Shown here: positions 33,101-41,985 of the stretch, piece by piece
How the letters are laid out: the number at the start of each line of letters is the position of its first letter
Position numbering within the stretch: position 1 is the first letter of the stretch
Source: Macrosoma leucophasiata
Taxonomy: Eukaryota; Arthropoda; Insecta; Lepidoptera; Hedylidae
Length of the DNA stretch: 64,000 nt
Direction of reading: 5' to 3'
Assembly (NCBI GenBank): GCA_036365455.1
Contig: JAWQUS010000030.1
Location: 16,326,001-16,390,000 of the forward strand
Notes under the pieces: generated by a model
Database searches by the model: none
Told to the model about the DNA's origin: nothing
The model's input: only the letters and a program-made list of their open reading frames with translations
Program-made: the position numbers and the translations under genes

Positions 33101-34328
33101 CATTTATAGTTGTACAATAAAGTACAATGGTATTGTATTTTTTTTTTATGTTATGAATGTGGTAAACAAGCATGCAGTTCACGTTGATGTTAAGTGATTA
33201 CTGCAGCCAATATACACCTACACAAACACCAAGGTCAAAATGCAGATGCGTTACCACTCCTGAGGCCTAAGGTGTTATGCCTCTGTGCCGAAAATTACAG
33301 GGCCGTACAATTGTATTGTATGTTGTTTATAAGGATTTCCAAACAAATTATAATTCTGCTTTTCTGATATTATACACACTCTATCTTTGAATTAAATTAT
33401 ACTATTTCCTAGTTTAATAAATTCAATTCTAATTCAAAATATAGCGAACAGCATTAGAATGACTATGCCATACTAAACAATGTTTTCCTTTTATATCAAG
33501 TAGGTACAATTACACACATTATTATGCTACCAACTACTGTTTCATAAGTATCAGCATATGCATATTATTCTAAGCAACACGGCATATTGACGACCCGGTT
33601 AGCCCAGCGGTGTGAGATGACCGTTTGATTCGAAGGGTCGCAGGTTCAATCCTTGCACCAGGACAAATATTTGTATGGCCTACAGATATTTGTTTGGGTG
33701 TTTGTGTATGTGTTGTATGTGTACAACGGCACCCACGACACAGGTTTATACCTACTGTGGGGCTGTGAGTGTAAGAGTATTTTAGCGTATTTTAAAATAG
33801 ATTGGATTCACACACAAACCTGCAAAACCATGATCCATGTCCCACAAGTACACCGAGCTGACACCACCCTCAAAGTACATCTCTCTATACTGATCGAACG
33901 CGTGATTGGCGTCGATCTCTAACTTTCGTAGCCTCTCAGACGGCATCGACCCATCTTCCAAAGGCGGATCGTACGTATTCGACCACGGTGATCGGTACGA
34001 GTCACCATCCCTGTTATAATCACACAGTAAATAATCCTTCCCATTACTACGGTCCTGTGCTATCTTCAGGGGCTGGTCGACGGACGATAATAGGTCCTCG
34101 CACAAACTCGGAACCAGGTCTATCAAATCTGTTAGGTTCTTCTCAATCTGCTGAGGCGGTAACCTCCGCATCAAGTCCAGCGCACAATCCATTTGTTGTT
34201 CTGTCTGAAATATACGATAGAACTCCATAAATCGGGATAATCTAAACTTTACAAGCATTAGTCATCATAACAAATAACCATAATAGAAATATCGATTAAA
34301 CGGGAATTAGGAATGGAAACGTTACCAT
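23985..34328 (-). CDS. cpb: F-actin capping protein subunit beta (CapZ beta)
   Basis: The beta subunit pairs with the alpha subunit, caps actin filament barbed ends and blocks monomer exchange. Five coding exons: 34328-34326 (ATG only), 34204-33820, 27785-27586, 26579-26468 and 24112-23985. They total 828 bases, or 275 residues, close to the usual 276-277. All phases agree and all introns are GT-AG. Landmarks include [68 protein letters not shown] and [11 protein letters not shown]. The C-terminal actin-binding tentacle is divergent and very GC-rich, with rows of Ala, Gln and Arg. The starting MTEQQMDC resembles the Drosophila protein. The 6 kb intron 33819-27786 holds nested transposons. Identity is very secure. 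Confidence 0.96.
24113..25225. other. cpb intron 4 proximal part, AT-rich with a TIR-element remnant
   Basis: 24120-24300 has GAAT and TTTA short repeats. At about 24790-25075 there is a remnant with TGTGACAACGG-type words, a G-run (25000-25030) and an end reading GCGTGACGTATTTAATAAAC, similar in style to the PIF/Harbinger-like element at 53520. Only one terminus is clear. Confidence 0.4.
25226..25500. repeat. Three-copy degenerate tandem repeat
   Basis: The block GGATTGGAACTCGGAGCACC, then AAAGCCGGGTGAGGTTG, then GGGTGCAGTGGCTAATTCGC and a TTAGCCACT segment is repeated about three times with units of about 85-115 bp. Copies differ by 10-20 percent and by a short insertion. Function unknown. 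Confidence 0.65.
25690..26030 (+). repeat. Repeat family A: tail fragment then near-full copy
   Basis: 25690-25733 is the 3' end of one copy. A nearly full copy follows at 25740-26030 (TTACTGGTGGTAGAGCTCTG to TAATTAAAAAAAA). The head-to-tail arrangement suggests sequential insertion. Confidence 0.7.
26226..26400. repeat. Dispersed 180-bp repeat, copy 1
   Basis: Shares CTCTTATGGGCGACG, ACACGTCACTGAT and AAGCGTTTGTATGGAATTTT with 49950-50140 in the same orientation. The class is unknown. Confidence 0.65.
26468..26579 (-). CDS. cpb: cpb exon 4
   Basis: Encodes [20 protein letters not shown] to DIYF plus G. Acceptor TTTGCAG and donor GTAAGT. Confidence 0.95.
26600..27075 (+). mobile_element. 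Non-LTR 3' end split by the 5S-type SINE
   Basis: GGAGGAGGTTCTCAATTCGTC (26622) continues after the SINE as TATGTATGTTCACCGATAAT (27029). The same joined sequence is uninterrupted at 58960-59075. A short TATGTAT duplication flanks the SINE. Confidence 0.6.
26675..27030 (+). mobile_element. 5S rRNA-derived SINE
   Basis: The head contains GGTTAAGCACTACGGGCGCG and GTGATGGGTGACCGCTTG, matching in order the 5S rRNA blocks GTTAAGCA, CGGGCGCGGT and GATGGGTGACCGC, part of its internal promoter. The body has TTATGGGCGGTTTGAAAAC and AGAGACTCGTGCCCAGCAGT. The tail is (ATT)n. This is the layout of SINE3-type elements. Other pieces are at 28090, 37290, 53365 and 63800. Confidence 0.8.
27190..27310 (+). 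mobile_element. Half copy of the CATAGAGCAACAC hAT-like MITE
   Basis: Starts ACATAGAGAAACACGCGCCA and runs to AAATGTGTGCGTGAAA, where it joins SINE sequence. Only the left half remains. Confidence 0.65.
27312..27560 (+). repeat. SINE body fragment
   Basis: TTATCTCTGGTTCTATTGGG through CCCCTTCGGGGATTGCAGG and GTGAAGTTACGTT matches the 3' two-thirds of the SINE at 42245-42575, headless. Confidence 0.65.
27586..27785 (-). CDS. cpb: cpb exon 3
   Basis: Encodes [19 protein letters not shown] through [19 protein letters not shown] and LGGSLTRQ. Acceptor TATTTCAG and donor GTACTG. Confidence 0.96.
28090..28445 (-). mobile_element. 5S rRNA-derived SINE, minus strand
   Basis: Read on the minus strand: CTGGTGTAGAACGCAAGCGA, then GTGACGGGTGACC, TTATGGGCGGTTTGAAAAC and GAGAGACTCGTGCCC with a TATTATTATG tail. 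It is close to the 26675 copy and nearly full length. Confidence 0.78.
28470..28715 (-). mobile_element. RTE-like 3' end fragment
   Basis: The minus strand reads TAACTGCTGGACCAATTTTG and a TA microsatellite (28531-28555). Noncoding. Confidence 0.45.
28567..28597. repeat. Perfect 13-bp hairpin
   Basis: CATTTTGTAGTGG, a 5-base loop, then CCACTACAAAATG. It lies within retrotransposon-derived DNA. No role is evident. Confidence 0.7.
28716..29925 (+). pseudogene. Non-LTR reverse transcriptase remnant (Jockey/CR1-like)
   Basis: Starts within the reverse transcriptase motif DIAKAFDRV, then a stop. It continues in shifting frames to [18 protein letters not shown], a [19 protein letters not shown] thumb-type motif and [14 protein letters not shown] before an A-rich 3' end near 29925. 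The endonuclease and the catalytic YADD region are missing or destroyed. It lies inside the third nested hAT-like element. Confidence 0.8.
31217..31410 (+). mobile_element. RTE-like 3' end, second copy
   Basis: GTACGGACTATTTGTATGGG through ATCGGTCCAGCCGTTTCGAG matches 2779-2998. Confidence 0.6.
31477..31570. repeat. Single arm of the palindromic element at 7660
   Basis: CACGATTTGTATTCATATTT, ATTGTAAACGGGACTTAATC and CGACGTTTCGGCCGT match the left arm at 7660, ending abruptly. Confidence 0.65.
31571..32741. other. cpb intron DNA, AT-rich, nothing recognised
   Basis: No coding frame, tRNA or repeat family match seen. Confidence 0.5.
32742..32882. mobile_element. Small foldback MITE
   Basis: Inverted arms GAGGTTGATTATGAATA and TATTCATAATCAACCTC, with an inner inverted CATTTCTGCAAG/CTTGCAGAAAT pair. 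Confidence 0.7.
33135..33308 (-). repeat. Repeat family A, 5'-truncated
   Basis: T-rich start then AAGCATGCAGTTCACGTTGA through GAAAATTACAGGGCCGTAC. Only the 3' part of the family is present. Confidence 0.7.
33588..33790 (+). mobile_element. tRNA-derived SINE, CCGGTTAGCCCAGCGG type
   Basis: Head GGTTAGCCCAGCGGTGTGAG with B-box GCAGGTTCAATCCTTGC. The body has ATGGCCTACAGATATTTGTT and GGTTTATACCTACTGTGGGG. Sister copies are at 37085 and 39205. Confidence 0.7.
33820..34204 (-). CDS. cpb: cpb exon 2
   Basis: Encodes [19 protein letters not shown] to WDMDHGFAG. Acceptor TATATTTCAG and donor GTTTGT. This is the longest coding exon. Confidence 0.96.
34326..34328 (-). CDS. cpb: cpb exon 1: ATG only
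   Basis: Minus-strand AACCATGGTAACG: the ATG is followed at once by a GT donor. Joining it to exon 2 gives MTEQQMDC, like the Drosophila start. Intron 1 would be about 121 bp. If this donor is not used, translation could begin at the internal Met five codons into exon 2. Confidence 0.65.
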
Positions 34329-35787
34329 GGTTATAATTAACGCAGTACGGCTTAGCAGCTAGGATTTTGTCGCGGGCTATAAACAGGTTTAAAAGTCTGG
34401 AATTAAAATTGTAAAATTACAGAAATTGCCACTGCAATAGCCTTATTTGACAGGAAGGCAAGAAGATAAGACAGAAAGATTTTCGTTCAGTAATTAACGA
34501 TACTGGGAACCAAGGACTTTCGTATTTTTTATATATTTAAATGGGAAGCTAAGATTTCTTTTTTTTTATTTAAAATGTATTCTTCATAAAAATATCTGTG
34601 TTTTAAGTGATCAATTTAGCTTTTTATACAAATACGTTATATTTTTAAATGGATTAAAAAATATAAAGCTATAACAAAAAAAAAATGGTTATTAATTAAA
34701 TGACTGAAATTGATATGAATGTCGAAAGTAAAAACATTACTTTTATGAAAAAATGGAATACGAGTTTTATTCGAGTGGGCCTCACCTCACACCGAAAGCA
34801 CACGTAAAAAGTATTTTAGAGCAAGATTATTAATGGTATACCAAAAAAAGAATTTCTGAACGGAAATAATTTCCTTACATCACATTTTTTATTTTTTTTG
34901 TTGTCTAACTTGAACTGTATCTTTCTCTTTCTCCTCGCACATAACTTACAGCAACGAAAAGGTACAGTATACTTTAATGAAGAATGTTCTAAACACTTGT
35001 AACTGTTAGTTTGTTTCCTTTTCCTGTGAACTGTCAATTTGTCAGTTCAATGTTGTTGTGTCAAACTTTTGTTGATATAACTTTAAAATTAAAGGTAATG
35101 TACGTTAATTCACATAATTTCGGTTTAAATACACTTCTTTTGGTGTAAGATATATGTGAAGATAGTTATCCATTCAGGACTTTCATAAAAAAAGTGAATT
35201 TAGTGAGTAATAAAATGATTCATGTTATGGGAATGTACACCAAGAGATTACACCTTAGCCGCTATTATACACCGCCAAACGGGAAGCAAACTTCATTATT
35301 GTGTACTGTTATAATCATACGACCGCCGATGGACAATAATTATGACTTATTCATTGTTAATTGTTATAGGTTATGCAAAGAAACCTTACAAAGTAGTTGG
35401 AACCTTGCAGTCTCCTATTATATCCCAAGCTAATACCATAACGGGTTTATTACTTTTCTTTTACTATAAAATATAATAAAATTAATATAATTATAAATCT
35501 AACCTTAATTTAGCAACAATATGTAAGCAATGCTTAAATCATGATGAATAACTGTATTTTCTAGCCTATTTTAACATTTTATTGGTCTTGTTGAATATTA
35601 TTCAGTTAAGTAGTATTATTAGAAGAATAATAATTGTTAGGTTTAAATGTTTGCTTTATCGTCATATCAGATAGTAGTATTTTTATTGAAATATAATGAA
35701 TAATTAGTTATCAATAGATGTTGTCGACCCTAAATCGGTTAAAAATCAAAAAGGGAAGGCAAATTTTGACATATTGGTATGGGACTT

Positions 35788-35870
35788 CGGTAGCTTAGTG
35801 GTAAAGCAGCTGGACTGGTTATCCTGAGGCCGCAGGTTCAATTCCTGCCTGAAGTCAAATTTTTCTTTCT
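35788..35870 (+). mobile_element. tRNA-derived SINE head
   Basis: GACTTCGGTAGCTTAGTGGT through GCAGGTTCAATTCCTGC and CTGAAGTC folds roughly as a tRNA, but the anticodon stem is poor. The flank AAATTTTTCTTTC matches the SINE family at 7160 and 59335, so it is not called a tRNA gene. Confidence 0.65.
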
Positions 35871-36139
35871 CATTATTCTTTTCTTTATTTTCTATCATTC
35901 AGTGATTTATTGATACATTGTAACCAATATCACTTTGCATTGATTGATTTATTCTTATTATATTTGAGACTGTTTTGAACCTTTTATTAGTGCTTGAGCT
36001 TTGAGAGGACCTTATTGGTTGCATAACAATAGACAATCAATTATCATATTTTTCTCGTAGCTCAACAGGTTGAGGCAATATTATTAACATTCTACATAAC
36101 ATGAGCGTTAGAAATATCATTATTGTGATTTTTGTTTAT

Positions 36140-36430
36140 GTTAACAAGGTGGCAAACAAGCATGCAGTTCGATGGTAGTCAGTCATACCTTAACATCAAA
36201 GTAAACTGTACGCTTTGTTCCCACCTTCATTGACCCAAAATCTTGTCTTGACTGCTCAAGATCTACTGCTTGATGATAAGTTACATTACTGTTATATCAA
36301 CAATTTTTTTTGTGTTATGCCTCTGTGCCGGATATTACAGAGCCGTACATTACCACCTGACCGGAACACGATAGCGCTGAACACTACCATTTAGCAACAA
36401 GTCTATTAATGCGGTGGTGCCTATGCCTAG
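36140..36430 (-). repeat. Repeat family A, minus strand, rearranged
   Basis: GGCAAACAAGCATGCAGTTC at one end and CCGGAACACGATAGCGCTGA to GGTGGTGCCTATGCC at the other, with foreign sequence between. It lies just upstream of the aPKC exon. Confidence 0.6.
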
Positions 36431-36479
36431 TAGTTATAAACTAAGCAGCTTTTTAATGGTCCAAATCATATCTTTACAG

Positions 36480-36658
36480 ACATTGAGCAGTGTGTCATGA
36501 TGCCGACTCAACTGGTGGGGCAGGATAACCACGCAAATGATGTGCGTGTGAAGACAGTGTACAGTGGTGATGTCATGATCACGTACATCAACCACAACAT
36601 AACCCTGGAGGAGTTTACGCAGGAAATGATTGCGATATGCCGGTTCACACCGGATCAG
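36480..36658 (+). CDS. aPKC: aPKC first coding exon
   Basis: 5' UTR 36480-36496, then [20 protein letters not shown]. Two ATGs are adjacent; the first is taken as the start. Ends CCGGATCAG before GTTCGA. Confidence 0.88.
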
Positions 36659-37651
36659 GTTCGATATATTTTTATTTTATTAAATTAATAGCTAGAAGTT
36701 TTACATATAAATATCAATTGCTGTTCGTTTGTCTTGCTAAAACTCGAGAACGGCTGGACCGATTTGACTAATTTTGGTTTTGAATGATTTTTGGAAGTTC
36801 AGGGAAGGTTTAAAAGGTAAGAAAATATGAAGAAATTGAAGGGAAATAGTATAAACCACAATTTTATTTTTCCATACAAATAGTCCGTATCTATCAAACC
36901 TTTGACAGATTATTTAATTGTGAGGCAATACGAAGTTTGCCGGGGCAGCTAGTATAAGTTAATAATAAGCTAAGCTAAGCTGGTAATATTTATTGATAAG
37001 TGAACTGCGGCGTCGGAATTTGAGGATCCCCCCCCGCTTACTGGAGGTGAACCGAACAATGGCGGTTGAACCGTGCCAATGGGCGGCAATATATTGACGG
37101 CTCGGTTAGTGCAGAGGTGTGAGATGACCGTTTAATTCGTAGGGTCGCGGGTTCGATCCCGCACCGGGACAAATATTTGAATGGCCTACAGATATTTGTT
37201 TCAGGTCAGGTGTGTTTGTGTATGTGTTGTATGTGTACAACGGCACCCACGACACAGGTTTATACCTACTGTGGGGCTGTGAGTAAAATAAAGACGTTTT
37301 AACGTGCTCTCCGAAGCACGGAAACGCGCATTTAATTTGCTACTAGCGTTCACCCATCACACTACCCGACCTGATGATCTACACCAGGCGCTGGGCCATG
37401 CGCGATCCACATGCTAGTTTGCCACTTCCAAAAAAAAAAAAAAAACTCACTTTATCACTTTATGACATAATATAAGTTCACACAGTGAAGTGGTTTCCAG
37501 GCGGTTAACATCGAAACTTGTATACCTCAGGTGTTCACGATGAAGTGGGTGGACGAGGAAGGTGATCCGTGCACCATATCTACGCAGCTAGAGCTGGACG
37601 AGGCGTTGCGGCTGTACGAGCTCAACAGGGACTCAGAGCTAACTGTTCATG
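36480..37651 (+). CDS. aPKC: Atypical protein kinase C, 5' exons (PB1 domain), partial
   Basis: aPKC is the polarity kinase of the Par-6/Par-3 complex. Two exons, 36480-36658 (ATG at 36497) and 37531-37651, encode about 94 residues. They form an N-terminal PB1 domain (about 16-94) with the basic-face Lys at 19 (RVKTVY) and the acidic OPCA loop at 62-66 (DEEGD), then [18 protein letters not shown]. Both junctions are GT-AG and phases match; the last donor (CATG|GTGAG) leaves phase 1. The PB1 domain binds the PB1 of Par-6. The next expected exon (RRGARRWRKL, C1 domain) and the kinase exons were not found before 64000. Seventeen bases of 5' UTR precede the ATG after an acceptor (TTTACAG), so at least one upstream noncoding exon exists. 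Confidence 0.92.
36690..36957 (-). mobile_element. RTE-like 3' end, minus strand
   Basis: Minus-strand text matches 2779-2998 (GGACTATTTGTATGGAAAA and CGGTCCAGCCGTTCTCGAG). It lies in the aPKC intron. Confidence 0.65.
37085..37285 (+). mobile_element. tRNA-derived SINE, CCGGTTAGCCCAGCGG type
   Basis: B-box GGGTTCGATCCCGCACC and body ATGGCCTACAGATATTTGTT to ACCTACTGTGGGGCTGTGAG. It lies between the two aPKC exons. Confidence 0.7.
37290..37415 (-). mobile_element. 5S rRNA-derived SINE fragment
   Basis: Minus strand: GATCGCGCATGGCCCAGCGC, then GGTCGGGTAGTGTGATGGGT and CGTGCTTCGGAGAGCACG. About 35 bp of the 5S-like head are deleted and the body is missing. Confidence 0.65.
37531..37651 (+). CDS. 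aPKC: aPKC second coding exon
   Basis: Acceptor TATACCTCAG. Encodes [19 protein letters not shown] to ELTVH. Donor GTGAGT. Confidence 0.93.
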
Positions 37652-37754
37652 GTGAGTCATTTTTTAAAATACAGCGGACTTTGATGACGAAAAAATGAAT
37701 GTTACTTTTATTTAATACACTTTCGTGTAGGTCTCTTTCTTGTACTGTGCCAGT

Positions 37755-38650
37755 TAGCGATGCCGAACTATTGCTAGTTTCACTATCGATAGTTGGACCT
37801 CGAAAATCAGTTAGGATATCGATTGGATTATAATAATAATAATAATAATAAGAAACATTTATTTGACACACAGCGAGACACATAAAACAGACATAAAACG
37901 TAACAGGTAACAGAGAAAAGACAACACATTTTCTAAAAATTAATACATACCTATACACGTGCTATGTGTCTCACGGCTGCCAAAAAGGTGTCCTGTTCAG
38001 CAAATGTCAGGTACCTTCATATAAAAGGTACCTGACGCTGGTTTTCAACAAGACTCTTAGTGAGTGAACCACGGATGTCAAATTTATAATAAAGGATAAT
38101 TGTACTAATACTTATACAAGGTACATACATACGGATATAAAACAGATAATAAGCCATTAAAATAACATACTTAATAAAACGATAAATGTAATACATACTA
38201 ATAGGTACAAAAAATAATAAATAGATTAATATCAAAGTAAATAAAATATAAGTAGATAAAAAACATCTTATTAAATATCATAATAATAATATGCAATCAA
38301 AGAATTATAACACAATTGTGTGGTGGCGCGTCGATCGCCGGGAGCCGGGAGTGGTGCGTCATCCCCACCTCAGGCACCACAGCGCGATAACGACCGGCCG
38401 AGCGCAGCAGGCCTTATTGCGATGCCGATGCGCCGGTGTCGCGTAATAATCGATTATCGTTGTAACCAATACTGTCGATACTATCGATAGTATTTAACTT
38501 TGATAGTCGCTGTGTTATCGATACTATCGATAGTATAAATATGGTAATACTATTGACGATCTGCAACAGTATCGATATTCCTATGGATATTCTCACTATT
38601 GCCACACTATCGATAGTCTATCGATAGTAGCATATCGAGCGGCATCACTA
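37755..38650. mobile_element. hAT-like element, TATCGATA-rich, interrupted
   Basis: Termini are TAGCGATGCCGA and GCGGCATCACTA. Flanks are GTGCCAGT and GTGTCAAT (8 bp, two mismatches). About six TATCGATA palindromes lie close to the two ends (37780 and 38475-38625). The centre is replaced by an insertion (37830-38435). Confidence 0.7.
37830..38435 (-). mobile_element. Non-LTR 3' fragment nested in the TATCGATA element
   Basis: Starts on the plus strand with an (ATA)n run, which on the minus strand is a (TAT)n tail. It contains a GGTACCTTCATATAAAAGGTACC hairpin-like region (37998-38035) and a GC-rich far end. ATCGATT occurs on both sides and may be the target duplication. No coding frame seen. 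Confidence 0.5.
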
Positions 38651-38794
38651 GTGTCAATACTTTGTCCCGCTTCAAATTACGCCAGGCTGCCGAAGCAGTG
38701 AAGGGATTTGAAGCTTCGCGATACATTTATATAAAAAAGGATTTGTACCCATATTCAAATTAAAATAATAAACATTACGGATCTCAAGACCTGT

Positions 38795-38955
38795 TTTTAC
38801 ACGCAGCCGAGGTTTGGACCCACAGGAGTCTCTCGTAGGCAGTTGCGCTAACTTTTTTGCTTAGACTGGAGCGCTTACTGCGCTTGCCGATTGCCTGTAG
38901 AAGTAGACTAGTGCCCGAGTCCCGAGACGCGTCGCCTAAATAAGTCCGAAAAAAA
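38795..38955 (+). mobile_element. Jockey-type 3' UTR fragment
   Basis: GTAGGCAGTTGCGCTAAC, TGGAGCGCTTACTGCGCTTG and GTAGAAGTAGACTAGTGCC match the 3' UTR of the element ending at 20600. This copy is 5'-truncated with an A-rich end. Confidence 0.7.
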
Positions 38956-39204
38956 GAGATGACCTTGTTTATCATCCCGCTGGTGGGCTCTTGTCGCTTG
39001 TGACTTAATATTTTACTATCCGTCGTGGACATCCGCGTCGCACTGAAGCGAGCTATAGCCTGGTTCACTGAGGATAGGATAGGCTAGGACATTTTTTCGA
39101 CTTACGTCTGAGCTTCGTTACTGGAGATCTACCACCAATAAGCAATTGAATTATGTGCCGTTTTTAACAAAACTATTTCCATCTTTTTTATAATAAGCTT
39201 TTTT
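38956..39204. other. Intronic DNA, nothing recognised
   Basis: No repeat or coding match seen. Confidence 0.4.
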
Positions 39205-39740
39205 TTCATAACCCGGCTAGTCCAGTGAACTCCAGTGGTGAAAGATGAATAAGAAGATCGCGGACATCCCCGCACCGAGATAAATATTTGTATGGTCAAC
39301 AGATATTTGTTTCGGGTGTGGATACAAACACTCATGTGTTGTATGTTGTACAACGCCACCTACAAAACAGGTTTATACCCAGTCATAGAGCAACACGGAC
39401 CGCGGCGGACCGGAGGGAAGTAGGCTTTCCCCTCTGTCAAAGTACAAGACCAAATGGTCCAACGCCTATCGCCCAGATGTTTAAATGTGTGCGTGAAATT
39501 GTTTATATATTTTGTTGAAGTCAAGGTGTCAGTTCCGTAGTAATAAACGATTTTTGTAGTGTGTGTGTATCACACGTAGTTGCCCCCGCAAAAAACGACA
39601 GACTGTTTTTTGCATCGGTAATAAACGCTATGGCTGCCGCGGCGGCCGGGCGGCCGGTGGCCCGTGTTGCTCTATGTACCCGGTGTAAGAGACTGTGAGC
39701 GTAAACATATTTATTTTTTCACATTAATGCTGAATTTATT
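39205..39740 (+). mobile_element. tRNA-derived SINE interrupted by a hAT-like MITE
   Basis: A decayed head ACCCGGCTAGTCCAGTG and body ATGGTCAACAGATATTTGTT and CAGGTTTATACCC are broken by the MITE, then resume GGTGTAAGAGACTGTGAGCG. The SINE is therefore older than the MITE. Confidence 0.65.
39384..39676. mobile_element. CATAGAGCAACAC hAT-like MITE, full
   Basis: Termini are CATAGAGCAACACGG and CCCGTGTTGCTCTATG. Flanks are TACCCAGT (39376-39383) and TACCCGGT (39677-39684). Interior landmarks are GGCTTTCCCCTCTGTCAAAG and GCATCGGTAATAAACGCTAT. No coding sequence. Confidence 0.85.
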
Positions 39741-40679
39741 CAAAATATTATTCACGCGACCCTTTATGTTAACGAAATGCGTCCGCCAGGTTCCAACTGA
39801 ATCACGTCAATAAATATTTATTGACGAAAAACCGGTCAAGTGAGTGTCGGGCCACGCGCAGTGTAGTGTTCCGTAGGTTTTTGGGTTGATTAATGTAAGA
39901 GAAAAAATTTCGAGTATTACATTTGGTCGACTATTACTCGCAAACTTGTAAAGCCAACTTGGGTGTGATGGTTTTCATTTTAATTTCGTTATATGTAGCT
40001 ACTATTGCCGTAAGTTTGCATTTCTAACAACAACGGTTTAGTTGGTAGAGGACGGAGGAAGGAGGACACTTGACCCTAACGAAAATTAGCACTTTATAGC
40101 TAAATAAGTCACGAACAGTTAACTAAATCGATAAATAATATTAGCGTACCCCTATCGTTTTTGAAAGACCTATCTTCCAACGATATCCCATACATGTAAC
40201 CCGCCGATATTTTTTTACGTACCCTTAATAATTTTATTTTTCATGTTTTTATTCTACCACTTTGTCGGCGTGATTAAGGTGTATACTTGTGCCAAATTTC
40301 AAGTCTCTAGTACGAATAGTTTTTGTGCTAAACCGCGGACGGACAGAGACAGACAAACAGACGGACATGGTGAAACTGAGGGTTCCTCGTTTACTACTGA
40401 ACCCTAAAAACGTTTAGATACTAAACGTATCTGTGGATGTGTGCGTGTTGAACGGCGCTTGTGTGCGAGTGTTTATATTTTTATTGAAGCGAACGCAATA
40501 TTGGGATGTAGTCTCGATTTTCATATCCTTATGTGGCATTTTTATTCCGCTGTAATATTATTCGATAGTATTTTTTTTCCTAGCAAAGTTAGTACAGTAG
40601 CGTTGAGTCTGCTTTATGAATTTTAGGAGTGTTTTTGTAACTTATATATGGTAATAAAGGTAAGAGGCAGAGAGAGATA
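39741..40679. other. Intronic DNA with a non-LTR 3' fragment
   Basis: At about 40265-40410 the text CCAAATTTCAAGTCTCTAGT, GACAGACAAACAGACGGAC and GAGGGTTCCTCGTTTACTAC is a common retrotransposon 3' end (plus). Nothing else recognised. Confidence 0.45.
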
Positions 40680-40815
40680 GGCATGCATTTACTGTTGGTA
40701 GAGTTTCAGTGTAGGTCGAGGGCGTAGGCACAAACGCATTGCTTAATTTATCTGCCGCTAAATGGTAGTGTTCAGCACTATCGTGTTCCGGTTAGATGGT
40801 AATGTATGGCCCCCA
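40680..40815 (+). repeat. Repeat family A, 5' part
   Basis: TTTACTGTTGGTAGAGTTTC to ATGGTAGTGTTCAGCACTAT and GGTAATGTATGGCCC, then lost. Divergent copy. Confidence 0.6.
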
Positions 40816-41339
40816 TCGATATCTCAACCTGATAGATACCGCATCGCAGGCGAACGCTTTCGGACAACACATAGGGTGACATAGGTAATTCAGTATTGAT
40901 AAAAGAAATCGCGCCCGAACTCGACTTCAGTACCGACCACGTATGTGACCTGTGTACGTCGTTTTACGAGCGCGAAATAATTTCGTTAAAAAATAAGAAA
41001 GTGAAGCAAAATGACATCTTATTCAATAAGATGGTGTGGCAAATGTAGCAAAACATCTAATTTAAAAAAAGACGACATAACTCTTCACAGGAATGCTGTT
41101 TCCACGATTATAATTTTCAAAAATAAAATTAATTCGGAGTTCAACTTACACAGGTCATGACAGGTCAACAGCACCCGTTGACGTCTTTTTACAGTGCATC
41201 CCTTTCTTTTCATTCAAATAAATATTGCTATTCCTTTCGTCCATTTTGGTACGTATCAGTATAGTGATGTGACACCTCAATCAACTGATGAATGATGACA
41301 ATTAATGCAACTGAATATAACTTGATTTTCTTTCGTACA
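40816..41339. other. Intronic DNA, nothing recognised
   Basis: No coding frame or repeat match seen. Confidence 0.4.
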
Positions 41340-41520
41340 CTTTTTTTAATTGTTTTTTTTTTGTAACGAAGTTTGTAAACAAACATGAAGTTCACATGTT
41401 CACGAAAACCAGAGGTCAAAGTGCAGATGCTTTGCCACTCCCGAGTCCTAAAAAAATCTGCCTCTGTGACAGTTATTACTGGGCCATACATTACCATCTA
41501 ACCGGAACACGTTAGAGCTA
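41340..41520 (-). repeat. Repeat family A, minus strand
   Basis: GTAAACAAACATGAAGTTCAC to GGGCCATACATTACCATCTA and CCGGAACACG. Divergent and shortened. Confidence 0.55.
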
Positions 41521-41985
41521 AATACTATAATTTTGTGGATATAGTAGGTAAGTCAAATAAGTTAGTAGAATACGATATGGGTGTCCAATTCCAAAAGTTC
41601 CACGTCCACGCCTTCGAACATGTCATATTTAATAAAAAAACGTGTTCGTAATCAGCACCCCCAAAAAGGAATATTTTGAAAGAAAAAATTGTCTTGTAGA
41701 AAAAGATGTTTCGTTAACATCACGATAAGAAACCACAAAATTGACACCCATCATTAGAGGTTATCTGACATACCTACCCATATTACTCACGAGTGCCTTC
41801 GAGCTCTATCATTGATTATTATTATTACATATAATGATAATAAAGTCTTTATTAATGCATTGAACAAAAAATTGCATAAAGAAATATACAAAAGCAAAAA
41901 ATATTTTGTGTATTTATTTTGACATGCATTTATATTAAAATATGTCAAATTATTGTTTTACATTTTCTTAACTAAACGTTATAAG
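41521..41985. other. Intronic AT-rich DNA, nothing recognised
   Basis: No feature seen apart from short ATT runs near 41815. Confidence 0.4.

Larger units (their letters stand above)
34330..36479. other. cpb/aPKC intergenic region
   Basis: Two conserved genes point away from each other across about 2.2 kb. A near-perfect palindrome AACTGTCAATTTGTCAGTT (35029-35047) contains an initiator-like TCAGTT, and a donor-like AAAG|GTAATG lies at 35094. A noncoding first exon of aPKC at about 35044-35094 is possible but unproven. The rest is AT-rich apart from the repeats listed. Confidence 0.4.

Noticed and set aside
35788..35862. A tRNA gene
   Set aside because: D-arm, T-arm and acceptor pair well, but the anticodon stem is poor and the flanks match a dispersed SINE family present at several other positions.
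37647..37958. Minus-strand open frame with a poly-Tyr run
   Set aside because: The Tyr run is the translation of an (ATA)n retrotransposon tail.
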